A stretch of 64,000 nt of DNA from Lactuca virosa (lineage: Eukaryota > Streptophyta > Magnoliopsida > Asterales > Asteraceae): positions 365,383,782 through 365,447,781 of the forward strand of contig CAKMRJ010000001.1 in the NCBI GenBank assembly GCA_928212115.1. Direction: 5' to 3'. The translations under genes were made by a program, and so were the position numbers. The first letter of the stretch is position 1; every line of letters begins with the position of its first letter. This document shows, one piece after another, positions 23,888 to 35,466 of this stretch. Below the pieces are notes generated by a model. The model had not been told where the DNA came from and made no database searches. It saw only the letters and a program-made list of their open reading frames with translations.

Positions 23888-23939
23888 TGTCACCCCGATT
23901 CCAAAAATATAAATTTCGTAGAAATCCGAGTTCATATTA

Positions 23940-24276
23940 AGGAGATATGGGTTTTATAAGATATAAAAAGCAATCGTATAGTTAAAAACTATTAACGTCA
24001 AAAGATACGAAGACAATGATTTACTTTTGGGTAAAGTCACCAAAAGGAAAATCATAGTACTCTTTAAGATAGGAATTTTGGTAAAAGAAACGCCAAAATC
24101 GGAGTCCGTACGAGAGAGTTATGATTTTTGCAAAATCATTAAATCATTTAAAAATAAGGGCAAAAAATAAAAGTCAGAATCAGCCAATACAGCCTAAAGG
24201 AAAGTTGTTGTACCTATTGAGAGCTATGCGTGAATATAAAAAACATCAAAAATGGAGCTCGTGTGAAGGAGATACA
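23940..24276 (+). repeat. Three phased U3 modules
   Basis: Cores GGAGATATG, GAGAGTTATG and AAGGAGATACAG lie at about 23940, 24114 and 24267 (spacings 174 and 153 bp). They are more degenerate than in the other LTRs. Confidence 0.65.
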
Positions 24277-24694
24277 GATTTTTGAAGTTTTTGCGAAAAG
24301 CGTCTGACGCAAGTGGTATGCGCGGCGCACAAAGGTTCTAGAAGGGGGGATACGCCGCACCAACGAGATTCAGACACATGCCAAGCCCTCACCAGAGCCA
24401 TGATCGATGACTGCAGTGCGCAAGAGAGAAGGGTGTGGTGCGCCTAAGCCAAAAAAAGCCTATAAAAGGCCATTGCAGCCTCATTCCGAATTCACACCTC
24501 CAATTCCTCTTATTTCTTTCACTTTGCTTCGAAATTCCTTCACTAAATTTCTTAGGAAAATTATTATTTTATAGTCACTTTCATCTTACACATAGATATG
24601 AAGTATTTTACACATAGATATGAAGTATTTTATATAAATTATGTGCTATGTGTATATATATGTTATCTGTTTACCTGAGATGTTTGTTGGATGA

Positions 24695-24945
24695 AAGATC
24701 TATACTTCTTTCCTTCATATCTGAAACTTTTTCCTTCAGATCTACACTTTCTCATCTCAGATCTAAACTTTTTCTTCAGATCTAAACTGTATTCTTTGAG
24801 ATCTATGTTGAAGGAAAGATCTGAACTTCTTTCCTTCAGATCTGGACCTTTTCTTCAGATCTGGACCGTATATGTATTTTATGCTTTGAACGTTATGCTG
24901 GATAAAAGATGTAAGCTTTGTTTTACAGATCTGGACCCTGTATGT
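24695..24945 (+). repeat. AGATCT-bearing short repeats
   Basis: About ten imperfect units of the form (C/T)TTCAGATCTGAACTTTTTC lie in the transcribed part of the 5' LTR, each with an AGATCT palindrome. The same array is in the 3' LTR at 32125-32375. Confidence 0.85.
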
Positions 24946-25746
24946 ATTTTATATCTACAAATATGTTGGGTAGAACATGGGTAGATAAAATAGTTGGTGT
25001 GTGGTGAAAGAAAATGATGAGAGGCCTCAATGTTGACGTTTTTCCAGTCATCTAGCGGAGTATGGATGACGACCACAGACTTTTCTGGGAAGTCGAGTGG
25101 AACGCTAGCAAGCTCGCAACCTGTAGGTGTTTGTGAACGAAGTGTTCACCGGTGTACTCCATCCCCCCCATGGTTGCCTTACGGACACTTATGGATGAGG
25201 AATCCCCTTAGCAGTAGTGTCCATCCCGATGAAATTCCGTAGGATAGGTCCCTTATGAGAGATGTTTTAGGGACGTAAGGTGAGGATAACGGGAACGAGT
25301 AATCGTGTTTAATGATTGTTGAAAATAATAAACTTATTTATTGTGGGTTGAAAACCCTATATGCTCACCAGGCTCCCCAGCCTGACCCACTCAGTTTCTT
25401 GTATTACAGGTAGTGGCAAAAACATAGTTGGATGACTTGACGAGAGATTGTGGATTTTAGGCCAGTAGATAATAAATGGAATATTGTAAGGCCTATGTTG
25501 TTTTGAGGCCAGATTGTGTTTTGTGGCCTATGATGTTTTTGGTTTATGCTTATGATCTGTATCGATGATTGACATCCCGTTTTTTTTGTAATGTAATGAA
25601 AATACATTTCTTTAAGAAATGCTTTGATAAATTTTTATCATACTTTGTTTTGGGAACAAATTCCGCAACACTTTTTACTCTGATTTTTATTAAAAAGCAT
25701 AAACGAAATTGGTCTTTTCTGGCCGTAAAAATGGGGATGTCACAGT

Positions 25747-25758
25747 TGGTATCAGAGC
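25747..25758 (+). other. Primer-binding site (initiator Met-tRNA)
   Basis: TGGTATCAGAGC lies two bases after the 5' LTR. Confidence 0.93.
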
Positions 25759-26112
25759 AATAGTTTAAGCGAACTAGGAATTTGTAGGATTTCTAGACTT
25801 AAACTTAGAATCCTAAGCGATGATCGTGAGATGAGTGTCTTCCATATTTTAGACACGAGCACTAATTTATTTTAGGAAGGATGCCTAAAATGCTTTTATG
25901 TGCTAAATGCTTTATGTTTGCCTTGTATGCTATTATTTGTTCGGATCTATGGTCTGTTGCCGACCGGATTTGGAAACTTTATATGTTTAGGATTCTAAGC
26001 GTTCAAATATGATATTAGAACTAGCATGTAACGTTTCGGAGTGATGAGGGGGAATTTAAACGCCTATCATAAATAAAGATCTAAATTCAACTAATTTGGT
26101 GTATAGATCGAA

Positions 26113-27170
26113 ATGGCAAGAACCCAAAGTGGAGCTGGAAACACAAATGGAAACAGGAATCAGTTGCCTCGTCCAGAAGTGATTGAACAGGTGCCGATAG
26201 TCGAAGTTGCACCTGAGCCAGCCGCAATGGTTGGAGTTCAAGCCATGATTCGGGCTATGATGGCCGAACAGAGGGAAGAAATGAGACAACTGTTGCTGAA
26301 TAACAGAAGTGAACCTTCAATTCTTGTTGAACAACCAGAATGAAATGACGGAGAGTCGGAAGAAGGGAATAACAGCCGCACTGTCAGTCAACTGGAACCC
26401 CCAGTGGTGAGAAGGAATGACCCGGAGAGGAAAATCGACCGATATGGACGTATCTATAAGAATTTCTTGGGTGCCAAACCACCAAGTCTTTCTGGAAACC
26501 CAAAGCCTGTGGAGATTATAGACTGGATCTCCGAAATGGAGATGGTATTTGAAAGCTGCAACTGTAGTGATAAGCAGAAAATCGTCTTTGCGGTTCGACA
26601 ACTGAAGACCGGAGTCTTGAGCTGGTGGAAATTATTGGTGGATACGATGCCATGAGGAGAAGCTTTGAAGATGTCTTGGGAAGAGTTCATGGAACAGTTG
26701 AAGATGCAGTACTGCTCCGAGATAGATCTGATCGATCTAAACAATGAGTTCTAAAACTTGAAGAAAGGGAAAATGAGCATTGATGACTATGCTGCGTTTA
26801 CCGAGAAGATGAAGTTATTTCCATACTTGGTGCCGACTGCACTCGCCAAGATCGAGAAATTTGCTAACGGATTGCCATCAGACTTTGGCCCAACAGTCAA
26901 AACGACAAGCACGTTGAAGGCAACCTTTAGAGCAGCCAAAAATGTTGAGACCCAATTAAAGGAAAGGGGTCTAAAGAGAACTAAAGTGGGTGAGAAGAGG
27001 AAGTTTAAGGGATATTCAAGATCCAACAAGAAAAGTAAATCCTCGAAGTCTGGTTCGAGAGGAGGAGGAGGCGAAGCGAAATGGTACGAAAAGTGCAAAA
27101 AGAAACATCATGGGAAATGTGATGGGGAGGTCACTTGTTTTAAATGTGGAAAAGCCTGGGCACTATGACA
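26113..27170 (+). pseudogene. Gypsy gag with zinc knuckles
   Basis: This is the capsid/nucleocapsid protein. The start at 26113 (MARTQSGAGNTNG) follows the usual short leader. The frame is cut by TGA at 26341, and continues at 26404-26655 with the capsid core (KNFLGAKPPSLSGNPKP, WISEMEMVFES). It is cut by TGA at 26653 and TAA near 26752, then continues at 26758-27168 (KKGKMSIDDYAAF, a basic Lys/Ser/Gly stretch, then the first knuckle CFKCGKAW). A frameshift near 27155-27170 puts the second knuckle (CSGCNEEGHLLKDC) into the pol frame. Confidence 0.85.
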
Positions 27171-28459
27171 ACGAGTGCACGTTCAACAAGAAAGTTTGTT
27201 CTGGTTGCAATGAGGAAGGGCACCTTTTGAAGGACTGCCCGAAAAAGAAGGAGGCAGCAGGGCCTAATGTCCCACCGAAGCCAAAAGCCAGAGCTTTCCA
27301 GATGGCACTCGAAGTTACGAAGGAAGCAGCGGACGTCGCTTCAGGTACCTTTCTTGTAAATGGATTGCCTGCCAATATATTGTTTGATTCTGGAGCAAAT
27401 TACTCCTTTATATCACATAAATTTGGTGGAAGACTAGCATTGCCTATAGAAAAACTTGATGATGCTCTAGTTGTAGAAGTTGCCAGTGGAAAATTCATAC
27501 CTGTTAGCGATTGCATTAGGAATATCGTCATCGACTTAAATGGAAACGAATTCCATGAGGAGCTATTACCTATTGAGCTGAATGGTTTCGATATCGTACT
27601 AGGAATGGATTGGCTTAGCGCCAATGATGCCGATATATTGTGCAAGAAGAAGATAGTAAGAGTGAACCTGCCTGGGAAGAGTCATTTGTGGTCTACGGGG
27701 GACAAACGTAGAGTGAATTCTGGAATCATTTCCCTAATGAAAGCCAGAAAATGTTTGTCCAAAGGTTGCTCATCATACTTGGCATTTGTGATCGATGCTA
27801 AGAAAGAGAAGAAGGAGATGCAAAATATACCAGTGGTGTGTGACTATCCGAGAGTCTTTCCCGAGGATCTTCCTGGATTGCCCCCTGATAGGCAAGTGGA
27901 GTTCCGAATAGACTTATTACCAGGAACGACACCGATAGCGAAAGCACTGTACAGATTAGCACCGACGGAGATGAAGGAGCTTATGACGCAACTTCAGAAT
28001 TTGTTTGACAACAGTTTCATTAGACCTAGTTCATCACCCTGGGGAGCTCCGGTGTTATTCGTAAAAAAGAAAGATGGAAGCATGAGGATGTGCATAGATT
28101 ATAGAGAGCTGAACAAGGAAATGGTGAAGAACAAGTACCCATTGCCAAGGATTGATGACATGTTCGATCAGCTGCAAGGTTCGAGTTATTTCTCCAAAAT
28201 CGATCTTAGGTCAGGATATCATCAGCTGAAGGTGCGAGAGCAAGATATTGAGAAAACCACGTTCAGAATGAGGTACGGACACTATGAGTTCTTGGTTATG
28301 TCGTTTGGACTAACCAATGCTCCAGCAACATTCATGGATTTGATGAACATGATTTGTAAACCGTTCCTCGATAAATCTGTAATAGTGTTCATAGATGACA
28401 TTTTTTGGTTTACTCAAAGAGCCAGCAGGAGCATGGCAAGCACCTGCGAGAAGTGTTAG
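27171..28459 (+). pseudogene. Gypsy protease and reverse transcriptase (N-terminal part)
   Basis: An open stretch covers the second zinc knuckle, an aspartic protease with an intact active site (LFDSGANYSF) and its GMDWL block. The RT follows through the catalytic VFIDDI (near 28395), including MCIDYRELN, SGYHQL and FGLTNAPATFM. All residues I can check in the RT core are conserved. A frameshift just after the FIDDI block, near 28400-28420, ends this frame; the next piece starts at 28405. Confidence 0.9.
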
Positions 28460-30653
28460 AAGTTATGAAGAAGGAGAAGTTGTACGCTAAGTTCTCCAAA
28501 TGTGATTTTTGTATTCGAGAAGTCCAATTCTTGGGTCATGTGGTTAACCAAGAAGGGATCATGGTTGACCCAGCAAAGATTGAAGCTGTAATGAAGTGGG
28601 AACGACCGAAAAGTCCCACGGAGATCCGAAGCTTTCTGGGATTAGCCGGATATTACCGAAGGTTTATCCAAGGCTTTTCTTCGATAGCTGCTCCATTGAC
28701 AGCTTTGACCCATAAATGAGCTACTTATATTTGGAGTGAGAAGCACGAGGAAGCATTTGACAAGCTAAATAAGAAGTTATGTGAAGCACCGATTCTTTCT
28801 TTGCCCGAGGGAGTTGAAGACTTCGCAGTCTATAGCGATGCATCTGGAGTTGGGTTAGGTTGCGTTCTGGCCCAAAGGGATAAGGTGATAGCATATGCAT
28901 CGAGACAATTGAAAGAACACGAAAAGAACTACCCCACTCATGATCTGGAATTGGCAGCGGTGGTATTTGTACTAAAGATATGGAGGCATTATCTTTACGG
29001 CACGAAGTGCAAGCTTTTCACTAATCATAAGAGTCTTCAGTATCTCTTTGATCAAAAAGAGTTGAATATGAGGCAACGACGCTCGCTAGAGTTGCTTAAG
29101 GATTACGATTACGAGATACTTTACCACCCTGGTAAAGCAAATGTCGTAGCCGATGCTTTAAGCCGAAAATTGAGCCTTGAAAGGAGAAGACCTAGAGCGT
29201 TACGAATAGAAGTTGTCTCGACGATTGTGCAAAGTATCAGGAAAGCTCAAGAAGAAGCTTCAGAGAAGAATGACCGAAATGAAGAATGTTTGGGCAAAAC
29301 GTTGGAGTTCGGTACAAACAGTCAAGGGATGAAGGTATTTCAAGATAGGATTTGGGTACCTAAGACGGGAGGAATAAGAGATCTTCTGATGGAAGAAGCT
29401 CACAATACCATGTACTCAATTCATCCCGGCAGCACAAAAATGTATAGGGATCTGAAACCCTATTACTGGTGGCCGACGATGAAGCTCGATGTTGCGAAGT
29501 ATGTGGCAGAGTGTGTAACCTGTGCAAGATTTAAGGCGCAGGATCAGAAACCATATGGGAGTTTAGAACCTTTACCTGTACCCATGGGTAAATGGGAAGA
29601 CATTACCATGGATTTTGTCACTAAACTGCCCAGAACGAAGGACGGTCACGACATGATTTGGGTAGTCGTTGATCGGTTCACTAAGAGTGCACACTTCATA
29701 GCAGCTAACGAAATATGGTCGATGGATAAGCTCGCCAATGCTTACGTGAAGGAGGTAGTAATACTTCACGGTGTTCCTTTAACGATTGTATCAGATCGTG
29801 ATAGTCGATTCACGTCAAGGTTTTGGAGGAGTCTACAAGAGGATCTGGGTACGAAATTGTGTTTAAGTACAACTTATCATCCGCAAACCGATGGTCAGAG
29901 CGAAAGAACGATTCAAACGTTGGAGGATATGCTAAGAGCGTGTACCCTGGAATTTCAAGGTAACTTGGATGAAAATTTGCCTCTGGTAGAGTTTTCCTAC
30001 AACAATAGTTACCATTCGAGCATTAAGATGGCACCTTATCAAGCCTTGTACGGACAGAAGTGTCGTACGCCATCTTGTTGGCTTGAAGCCGGAGAAAAGC
30101 AATTTATGGGCCCCGAGATAGTCCATCAGACTGCTGAGAAGTTAAAGGTGATCAGGGAAAGGATGTTAGCAGCTCAGGATCGTCAAAAGAGCTATGATAA
30201 CAAGAAGAGGCGACCGGTGACATTTGAAGTTGGAGATTCAGTTTTGCTCAAAGTCTCACCGTGGAAGGGACTTATAAGATTTGGGAAACAAGGAAAGTTG
30301 AGTCCAAGGTTTATTGAACCATTCAAAGTTCTTCAAAGGATTGGGAACCAAGCTTACAAGCTTGAATTACCCGAAGAACTAAGAATAGATATCATAACAC
30401 ATTCCATGTGTGTTATTTGAGGAAGTTCACAGGAGAAGTTCCCGACATAATTCCAATTTCAGAGTTAAGGATGGATGAGAATAAGAGGCTAATCGAAGAG
30501 CCCGAGGCGATTGTTGACCATAAGACGAAGAAGTTGCAACGCAAAATGGTCGACTTAGTGCTTGTGCGATAGAAACAGTCGAATGGGCCAAATCTCACTT
30601 GGGAAACGGAGAGTAACATGATTAGTCGCTATCCGCATTTGTTTGCTGATGCA
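28405..30653 (+). pseudogene. Gypsy RT end, RNase H and integrase
   Basis: Piece 28405-28719 finishes the RT (GLAGYYRRFIQGF) and ends at TGA 28717-28719. Piece 28801-30420 has RNase H (YSDASGVGLG, then ASRQLKEHEKNYPTHDLEL) and integrase. Integrase has the zinc-binding H/C region (HPGSTKMY, CVTCARFK), a core with WVVVDRFTKSAHF, VSDRDSRFTS and QSERTIQ (the D, D and E positions present), and the SPWKG C-terminal block. A small disruption near 30390 shifts the frame. The tail runs to TGA at about 30653, with one TAG near 30571 in place of Trp. Confidence 0.9.
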
Positions 30654-30677
30654 TGATTCCGGGACGGAATCATCCTA

Positions 30678-30690
30678 AGGGGGAGAGAAT
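30678..30690 (+). other. Polypurine tract
   Basis: AGGGGGAGAGAAT directly precedes the 3' LTR. It is the expected primer for plus-strand DNA synthesis. Confidence 0.8.
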
Positions 30691-33184
30691 TGTAACGCCC
30701 GTGTTTCGAGGCTAAGCATTGATTCGATGATGTAATAGTCTATGTCAACCATTTTAACCCATTTTAAAGTAATAAAGACGAATTACTTAAATATTATGTG
30801 AATTATGTGCTTTTGTGTGCTTATTACTTGTTTATAATAATATAATAAATAAAGGACAAAAATAAGCGTCAAAATTAATGTGTGAGATAAACCCGATATC
30901 TTTACATAAATTTGTAGTGGTCGAAACAAGGATTCCGGGGATATAAAGAACGCCGAAATCCCAGTTATAACGAAAAAGTTATGGCCTGTTGAAGTTTCAC
31001 GAAAGAATGGGCACAACACTGTGTGACGTAAATAGTGAATTTACGATAGAGGACTTTTTAGCCTTGATGATCTACACGAAAGTCGTAGTGTTCGTTAAAC
31101 CGAGAGCGTGCATAAAAAGAACGCCCAAATCTGACTTCATATGAGGAAGTTATGATTTTTCTAAGTTTCGGATCAGCAGTGCACAACCCGAAGTTCGAAT
31201 AGTAGATCGGTCGATTGTTGGCCGAAACAACCCACGCGAGAATCGAAGATCTCGTTAATAGTAGCGTAACGATAAAAAGACAGATGAAAACAGACGTCGG
31301 ATGAAGAAGTTATGAATTTTTAACGGACCAATCTTGTCCCGGCCTGTTAAAAAATATAACTTTAAAAATATATTCAAAATTAACCGACGGAGTCTAAACA
31401 AAAGTTGTAGAGCACGGTCTCACCTACGTGTGGATATAAATAACGTCAAAAACGGAGATCGTATGCGAAAGTTATGAATTTTAGAAGTCAGGAAGGAAAA
31501 TTATGAAATCTGCGAGGCGTGATGACGTGGCTCGATCTGGACCGTCGCTTGCTGATCCCAGACTCAATTCGGATGGAGACACTTGGCCTCGCATACGCGT
31601 CGCGTAGAAGGTACGCCCCGCGTTCGGAATCGCTTGGTCTCGGAAGCTCCACGTCGCCCCAGCAGACTTGTGACACGCGTTGTACGAAGCGAAGGGAACG
31701 CCCCACGTAGGGCCTCGGTACGCCCAGCGTACGTCCGAGGTTCGGCCTATAAAAAGGGGAGCGAAGGCAGCCGGCTTCTTCACTCATTTCTCCCATCTTT
31801 GTCTCACTACTTTCTCTCTCTAGCCTCCCTAAACTCCCCTAAAGCCTAGGAAAACCCCTAGCCCCCGAAGGAGGCCCCGGAGAGCCCGAAGGCTCCAAGA
31901 AAAAGAGTTTTTCGATTTTGAAACTCTGCCCGCGCGGAGCCAGGTTTTCAAGCAAACTTCCCGGTTTCGTCAAAGAAGATTATTTTAAGAAGCGAAGTGA
32001 TGTCTGAATCATTCCGTATCAAGTGAGTGTATAATCACTTTCATCTTGCACATAGATATGAAGTATTTTATATAAATTATGTGCTATGTGTATATATATG
32101 GTATATGTTTACCTGAGATGTTTGCTGGATGAAAGATCTATACTTCTTTCCTTTAGATCTGAAACTTTTTCCTTCAGATCTACACTTTCTCATCTCAAAT
32201 CTAAACTTTTTCTTCAGATCTAAACTGTATACTTTGAGATCTATGTTGAATGAAAGATCTGAACTTCTTTCCTTTAGATCTGGACGTTTTCTTCAGATCT
32301 AGACCGTATATGCATTTTATGCTTTGAAAGTTATGCTGGTAAAAGATGTAAGCTTTGTTTTACAGATCTGGACCCTGTATGTATTTTATATCTACAAATA
32401 TGTTGGGTAGAACATGAGTAGATACAATACTTGGTGTGTGGTGAAATAAAATGATGAGAGGCCTCAATGTTGACGTTGTTCCAGTCATCTAGCGGAGTAT
32501 GGATGACGACCACAGACTTTTCTAGGAAGTCCAGTGGAACGCTAGCAGGCTCGCAACCTGTAGGTATTTGTGAACGAAGTGTTCACCGATGTACTCCATC
32601 CCCCCCATGGTTTCCTTACGGACACTTATGGCTGAGGAATCCCCTTAGCAGTAGTGTCCATCCTGATGAAATTCCTTAGGATATGTCCCTTATGAGAGAT
32701 GCTTTAGGGAAGTAAGGTGAGGATAACGGGAACGGGTAATCTGGTTTAATGATTGTTGAAAATAATAAACTTATTTATTGTGGGTTGAAAACCCTATATG
32801 CTCACCAGGCTCCCCAGCCTGACCCACTCAGTTTCTTGTATTACAGGTAGTGGCAAAAGCATAGTTGGATGACTTGAAGAGAGATTGTGGATTTTAGGCC
32901 AGTAGATAATAAATGGAATATTGTAAGGCCTATGTTGTTTTGAGGCCAGATTGTGTTTTGTGGCCTATGATGTTTTTGGTTTATGCTTATGATCTGTATC
33001 GATGATTGACATCCCGGGTTAGTTTTTGTAATGTAATGAAAATACATTTCTTTAAGAAATGCTTTGATAAATTTTTATCATACTTTGTTTTGGGAACAAA
33101 TTCCGCAACACTTTTTACTCTGATTTTTATTAAAAAACATAAACGAAATTGGTCTTTTCTGGCCGTAAAAATGGGGATGTCACA
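30691..33184 (+). repeat. Gypsy 3' LTR
   Basis: This 2494-bp LTR runs TGTAACGCCC...GGGATGTCACA. It holds four phased U3 modules (30975-31476), a cluster of GTACGCCCAGCGTAC-like motifs (31590-31735), TATAAAAA at 31748-31755, a GC-rich leader with GGAGAGCCCGAAGGCTCC (near 31880) and AGATCT repeats (32125-32375). The last ~1.15 kb matches the 5' LTR. Confidence 0.9.
30975..31476 (+). repeat. Four phased U3 modules
   Basis: AAGTTATG cores begin near 30975, 31145, 31305 and 31467 (spacings 170, 160 and 162 bp). Each follows a block like AAAAAGAACGCCCAAATC. Confidence 0.85.
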
Positions 33185-34574
33185 GTACAACACTCGATAA
33201 GTATTATACATCGTCGTCACTCTGTACGTATAATTAGTGATATTTAGTATACGCCATTTTTACTTTGCATGTACAACACTCGATAAATATTATACGCCGT
33301 CATAAATCTTCTTATATAGATAGTGATATTTAGTATACGCCGTCGTTACTCTGCCCGTACAACACTCGATAAAATATTATACGTCGTCGACACTCTGCCC
33401 GTATAAATAGTGATATATAGTATACATCGTCGTTACTCTGGCCAAATCTCTAGAGCAACATTATACCCAGTCGTAGCACTAGCCAAATTTAGGATAAGGC
33501 ACCGTACCTAGTTGTTAGTTTGCCATGGTATCTCGTTTAGCTTTAAAACAAAAGATATAATCACTCTAATAGAAGTATCCAATGGGCATACTTCTGGAAC
33601 AAAAGATATAATCACTCTAATAGAAGTATCCAAGGGGCATACTTCTGGAATAAAAGATATAATCACTCTAATTGAACTATCCAAGGGGCATACTTCTGGA
33701 ATAAAAGATATAATCAATCTAATAGAAGTATCAAAGAGGCATAATTCTGAAATAAAATATATAATCACTCTTAAAGAAGTATCCAAGGGGCATATTTCTT
33801 AAATAAAAGATATAATCACTCTAATAGAAGTATTCAAGGGGCATACTTCTGGAATAAAAGATATAATCACTCTAATAGAAGTATCCAAGATGCATACTTC
33901 TGGAATAAAAGATATAACCACTCTCAATAGAAGTATTGCTTTATACAAGCATACTTCTAGGATAAAAGATGATAATAGAAGTATCCAAGGGGCATACTTC
34001 TTAAATATAAAATATAAGCGGTATGTGTCAATAAGATAATAATACTACGGATAAGATTATATTATACTCCATTTGATAGGAGAAAACCTAAAGAGAATGG
34101 TAGTATGTGATAAAAAGTAAAGCGTTAAAAGTTAGTATCTGGAAATAGTAAAATACTATTAGAAGATACCTTAACAAATATAAATCAAAATAATTTTATA
34201 ACTTAATAAAGTTAAACATAAAAAGTATTTTTCAAAGATATAACACTTAAACTTGTGAGCTCAAGAACATTATGTTGACGTTTTCAAAAGCTCATGTATT
34301 CCTAGGAAACTGTGAGACTGAAGTTTGCACTCCCGAAATCAGCAGTTGATCGAGGAAGCAATTGGAAGACTTCTATCTTTATCGTTATGCCTACTTATTA
34401 ATGTACCTTTGTATTAGGAATTCAAATAATCCAATGTAATATGTTATCTATCAATAAGAGTGACATTTATGTTTTATATTGTTCTGTACTGTTTAATGTA
34501 TGTTCAATGATTGTGATCCAAATATCCTTACGTCGCGCAACCCGACATTTCCGCCGCCGGTCGGGGGTGTGACA
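33185..34574 (+). repeat. Right half of a minisatellite-rich LTR
   Basis: It begins with about three ~87-bp units (GTACAACACTCGATAA core, 33185-33440). A 51-bp minisatellite (33549-34010) and a unique part follow. The unique part has an AT-rich poly(A)-type region near 34435-34480 (CAATAAGAGTGACATTTATG). It ends GGGTGTGACA at 34574. The form of the end and the poly(A)-like region support an LTR that was split by the gypsy element at 23888-33184. Confidence 0.55.
33549..34010 (+). repeat. 51-bp minisatellite, about 9 copies
   Basis: The unit is AAAAGATATAATCACTCTAA + TAGAAGTATCCAAGGGGCAT + ACTTCTGGAAT. It repeats nine times, the first copies almost unchanged and the last ones degenerate. Because 51 is a multiple of three, both strands show a repeating 17-residue frame. 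I take this as an arithmetic effect, not a protein. Confidence 0.93.
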
Positions 34575-35466
34575 TCATGGGCGAGGCTCGGTTGGCGATG
34601 ATAGTATGGGTGAGACCCGTGGGCAATGCCCGATTGGTTAGGTTAACTTGGGTGAGCAGACCATCCAAACTTTCGAAGATATGATCAGGGCTTGAGGTGT
34701 TCGTCGTGGGACTCTAGACCAGTGTTGGAGTGATGGAAAGATCACTGTGACCTGCAATCTTCAAGTGTTCTAGTAGATTAGACGGTATCATGGTGTATCA
34801 TGAAACAGTAAGTGCATCACTCAAAAGGGTGGGACCCGGTAGTAATTGGCTTAGTTGAGATGTTAGATCTTGTTTAGAGTAGGGAAACCCTATGATCAAC
34901 GGATTGGATTCGTGTGGTAGATAGGCTAGGGTAGCCTTTATCAGTTAGACTCTTGGGCAGAGTCTTATTATGCGACCATGCATGAGATTGTCAGTCTTAG
35001 TGGACGGTTAGGGATTCTGCATCCCAGTTTAATAGAAGGTAAACATGGAATCAGGAGATCACGTATAGATCGAATATGTGAATCTTTGGTCATCAGGATG
35101 TGAGTTATGTATTGGTTTGGCACCTATAGGTGAGACTCATGTTGGGAATCGCCTTTGTTTTCAAATGAAAGGCATCAACAGTGATGAATGGTCATGATTT
35201 CTATTTTTTCCAGTTATCAGCAAGATAATTCCGGGTCGGAAGAGTTTCCTGGTCCGAGTTGCGAAGTGGAGTCATTATGGTTGAGATTCGAAATGATTAT
35301 GTCTGTCTGGAAGTCAGACATGGCTTTGGGGTTTTCAAATTTTGGACAGAGTAGTGATGGTCACTCTTCATTGGTTAAAGTTAGTAGGACAAGGTCGACT
35401 GGTATAGTGGAGGGGGGTAGTAGGAAGTGATTTCGAGGAAGAAATATAATTTAAGTGGGGGAGATT
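34575..35466 (+). mobile_element. Internal tail of a decayed LTR retrotransposon
   Basis: About 0.9 kb without a recognisable domain, ending in a purine tract (AAGTGGGGGAGATT) directly before an LTR start. The frame 35188-35430 shows no family I recognise. The left end abuts the LTR end at 34574, which probably inserted into this element. Confidence 0.5.

Larger units (their letters stand above)
23888..25744 (+). repeat. Gypsy 5' LTR with foreign-looking U3
   Basis: It starts TGTCACCCC and ends GGGATGTCACA. From about 24574 on it is nearly identical to 32037-33184. Before that it does not align base for base with the 3' LTR, though it has the same type of phased module. TATAAAAG lies at 24461-24468. 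Upstream are GCGCGGCGCAC-like motifs (24310-24445). An 11-bp or longer local duplication (ACATAGATATGAAGTATTTT) lies at 24590-24630. Confidence 0.8.
23888..33184 (+). mobile_element. Ty3/gypsy retrotransposon with mismatched LTRs
   Basis: The order is 5' LTR (23888-25744), PBS (25747-25758), gag (26113-27170), protease, RT, RNase H and integrase (27171-30653), purine tract (30678-30690) and 3' LTR (30691-33184). The flanks GTATA (23883-23887) and GTACA (33185-33189) are a plausible one-mismatch target duplication. The two LTRs match closely only over their last ~1.15-1.17 kb; their U3 halves are different. Pol is long and readable but has several stops and frameshifts. Confidence 0.88.

Noticed and set aside
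31481..31849. Overlapping frames near 31500-31850 on both strands
   Set aside because: They fall across the CG-rich promoter cassette of an LTR. The open frames reflect GC content and show no family.
33549..34010. CRISPR-like array
   Set aside because: The units are contiguous 51-bp tandem copies without distinct spacers, in a plant genome.
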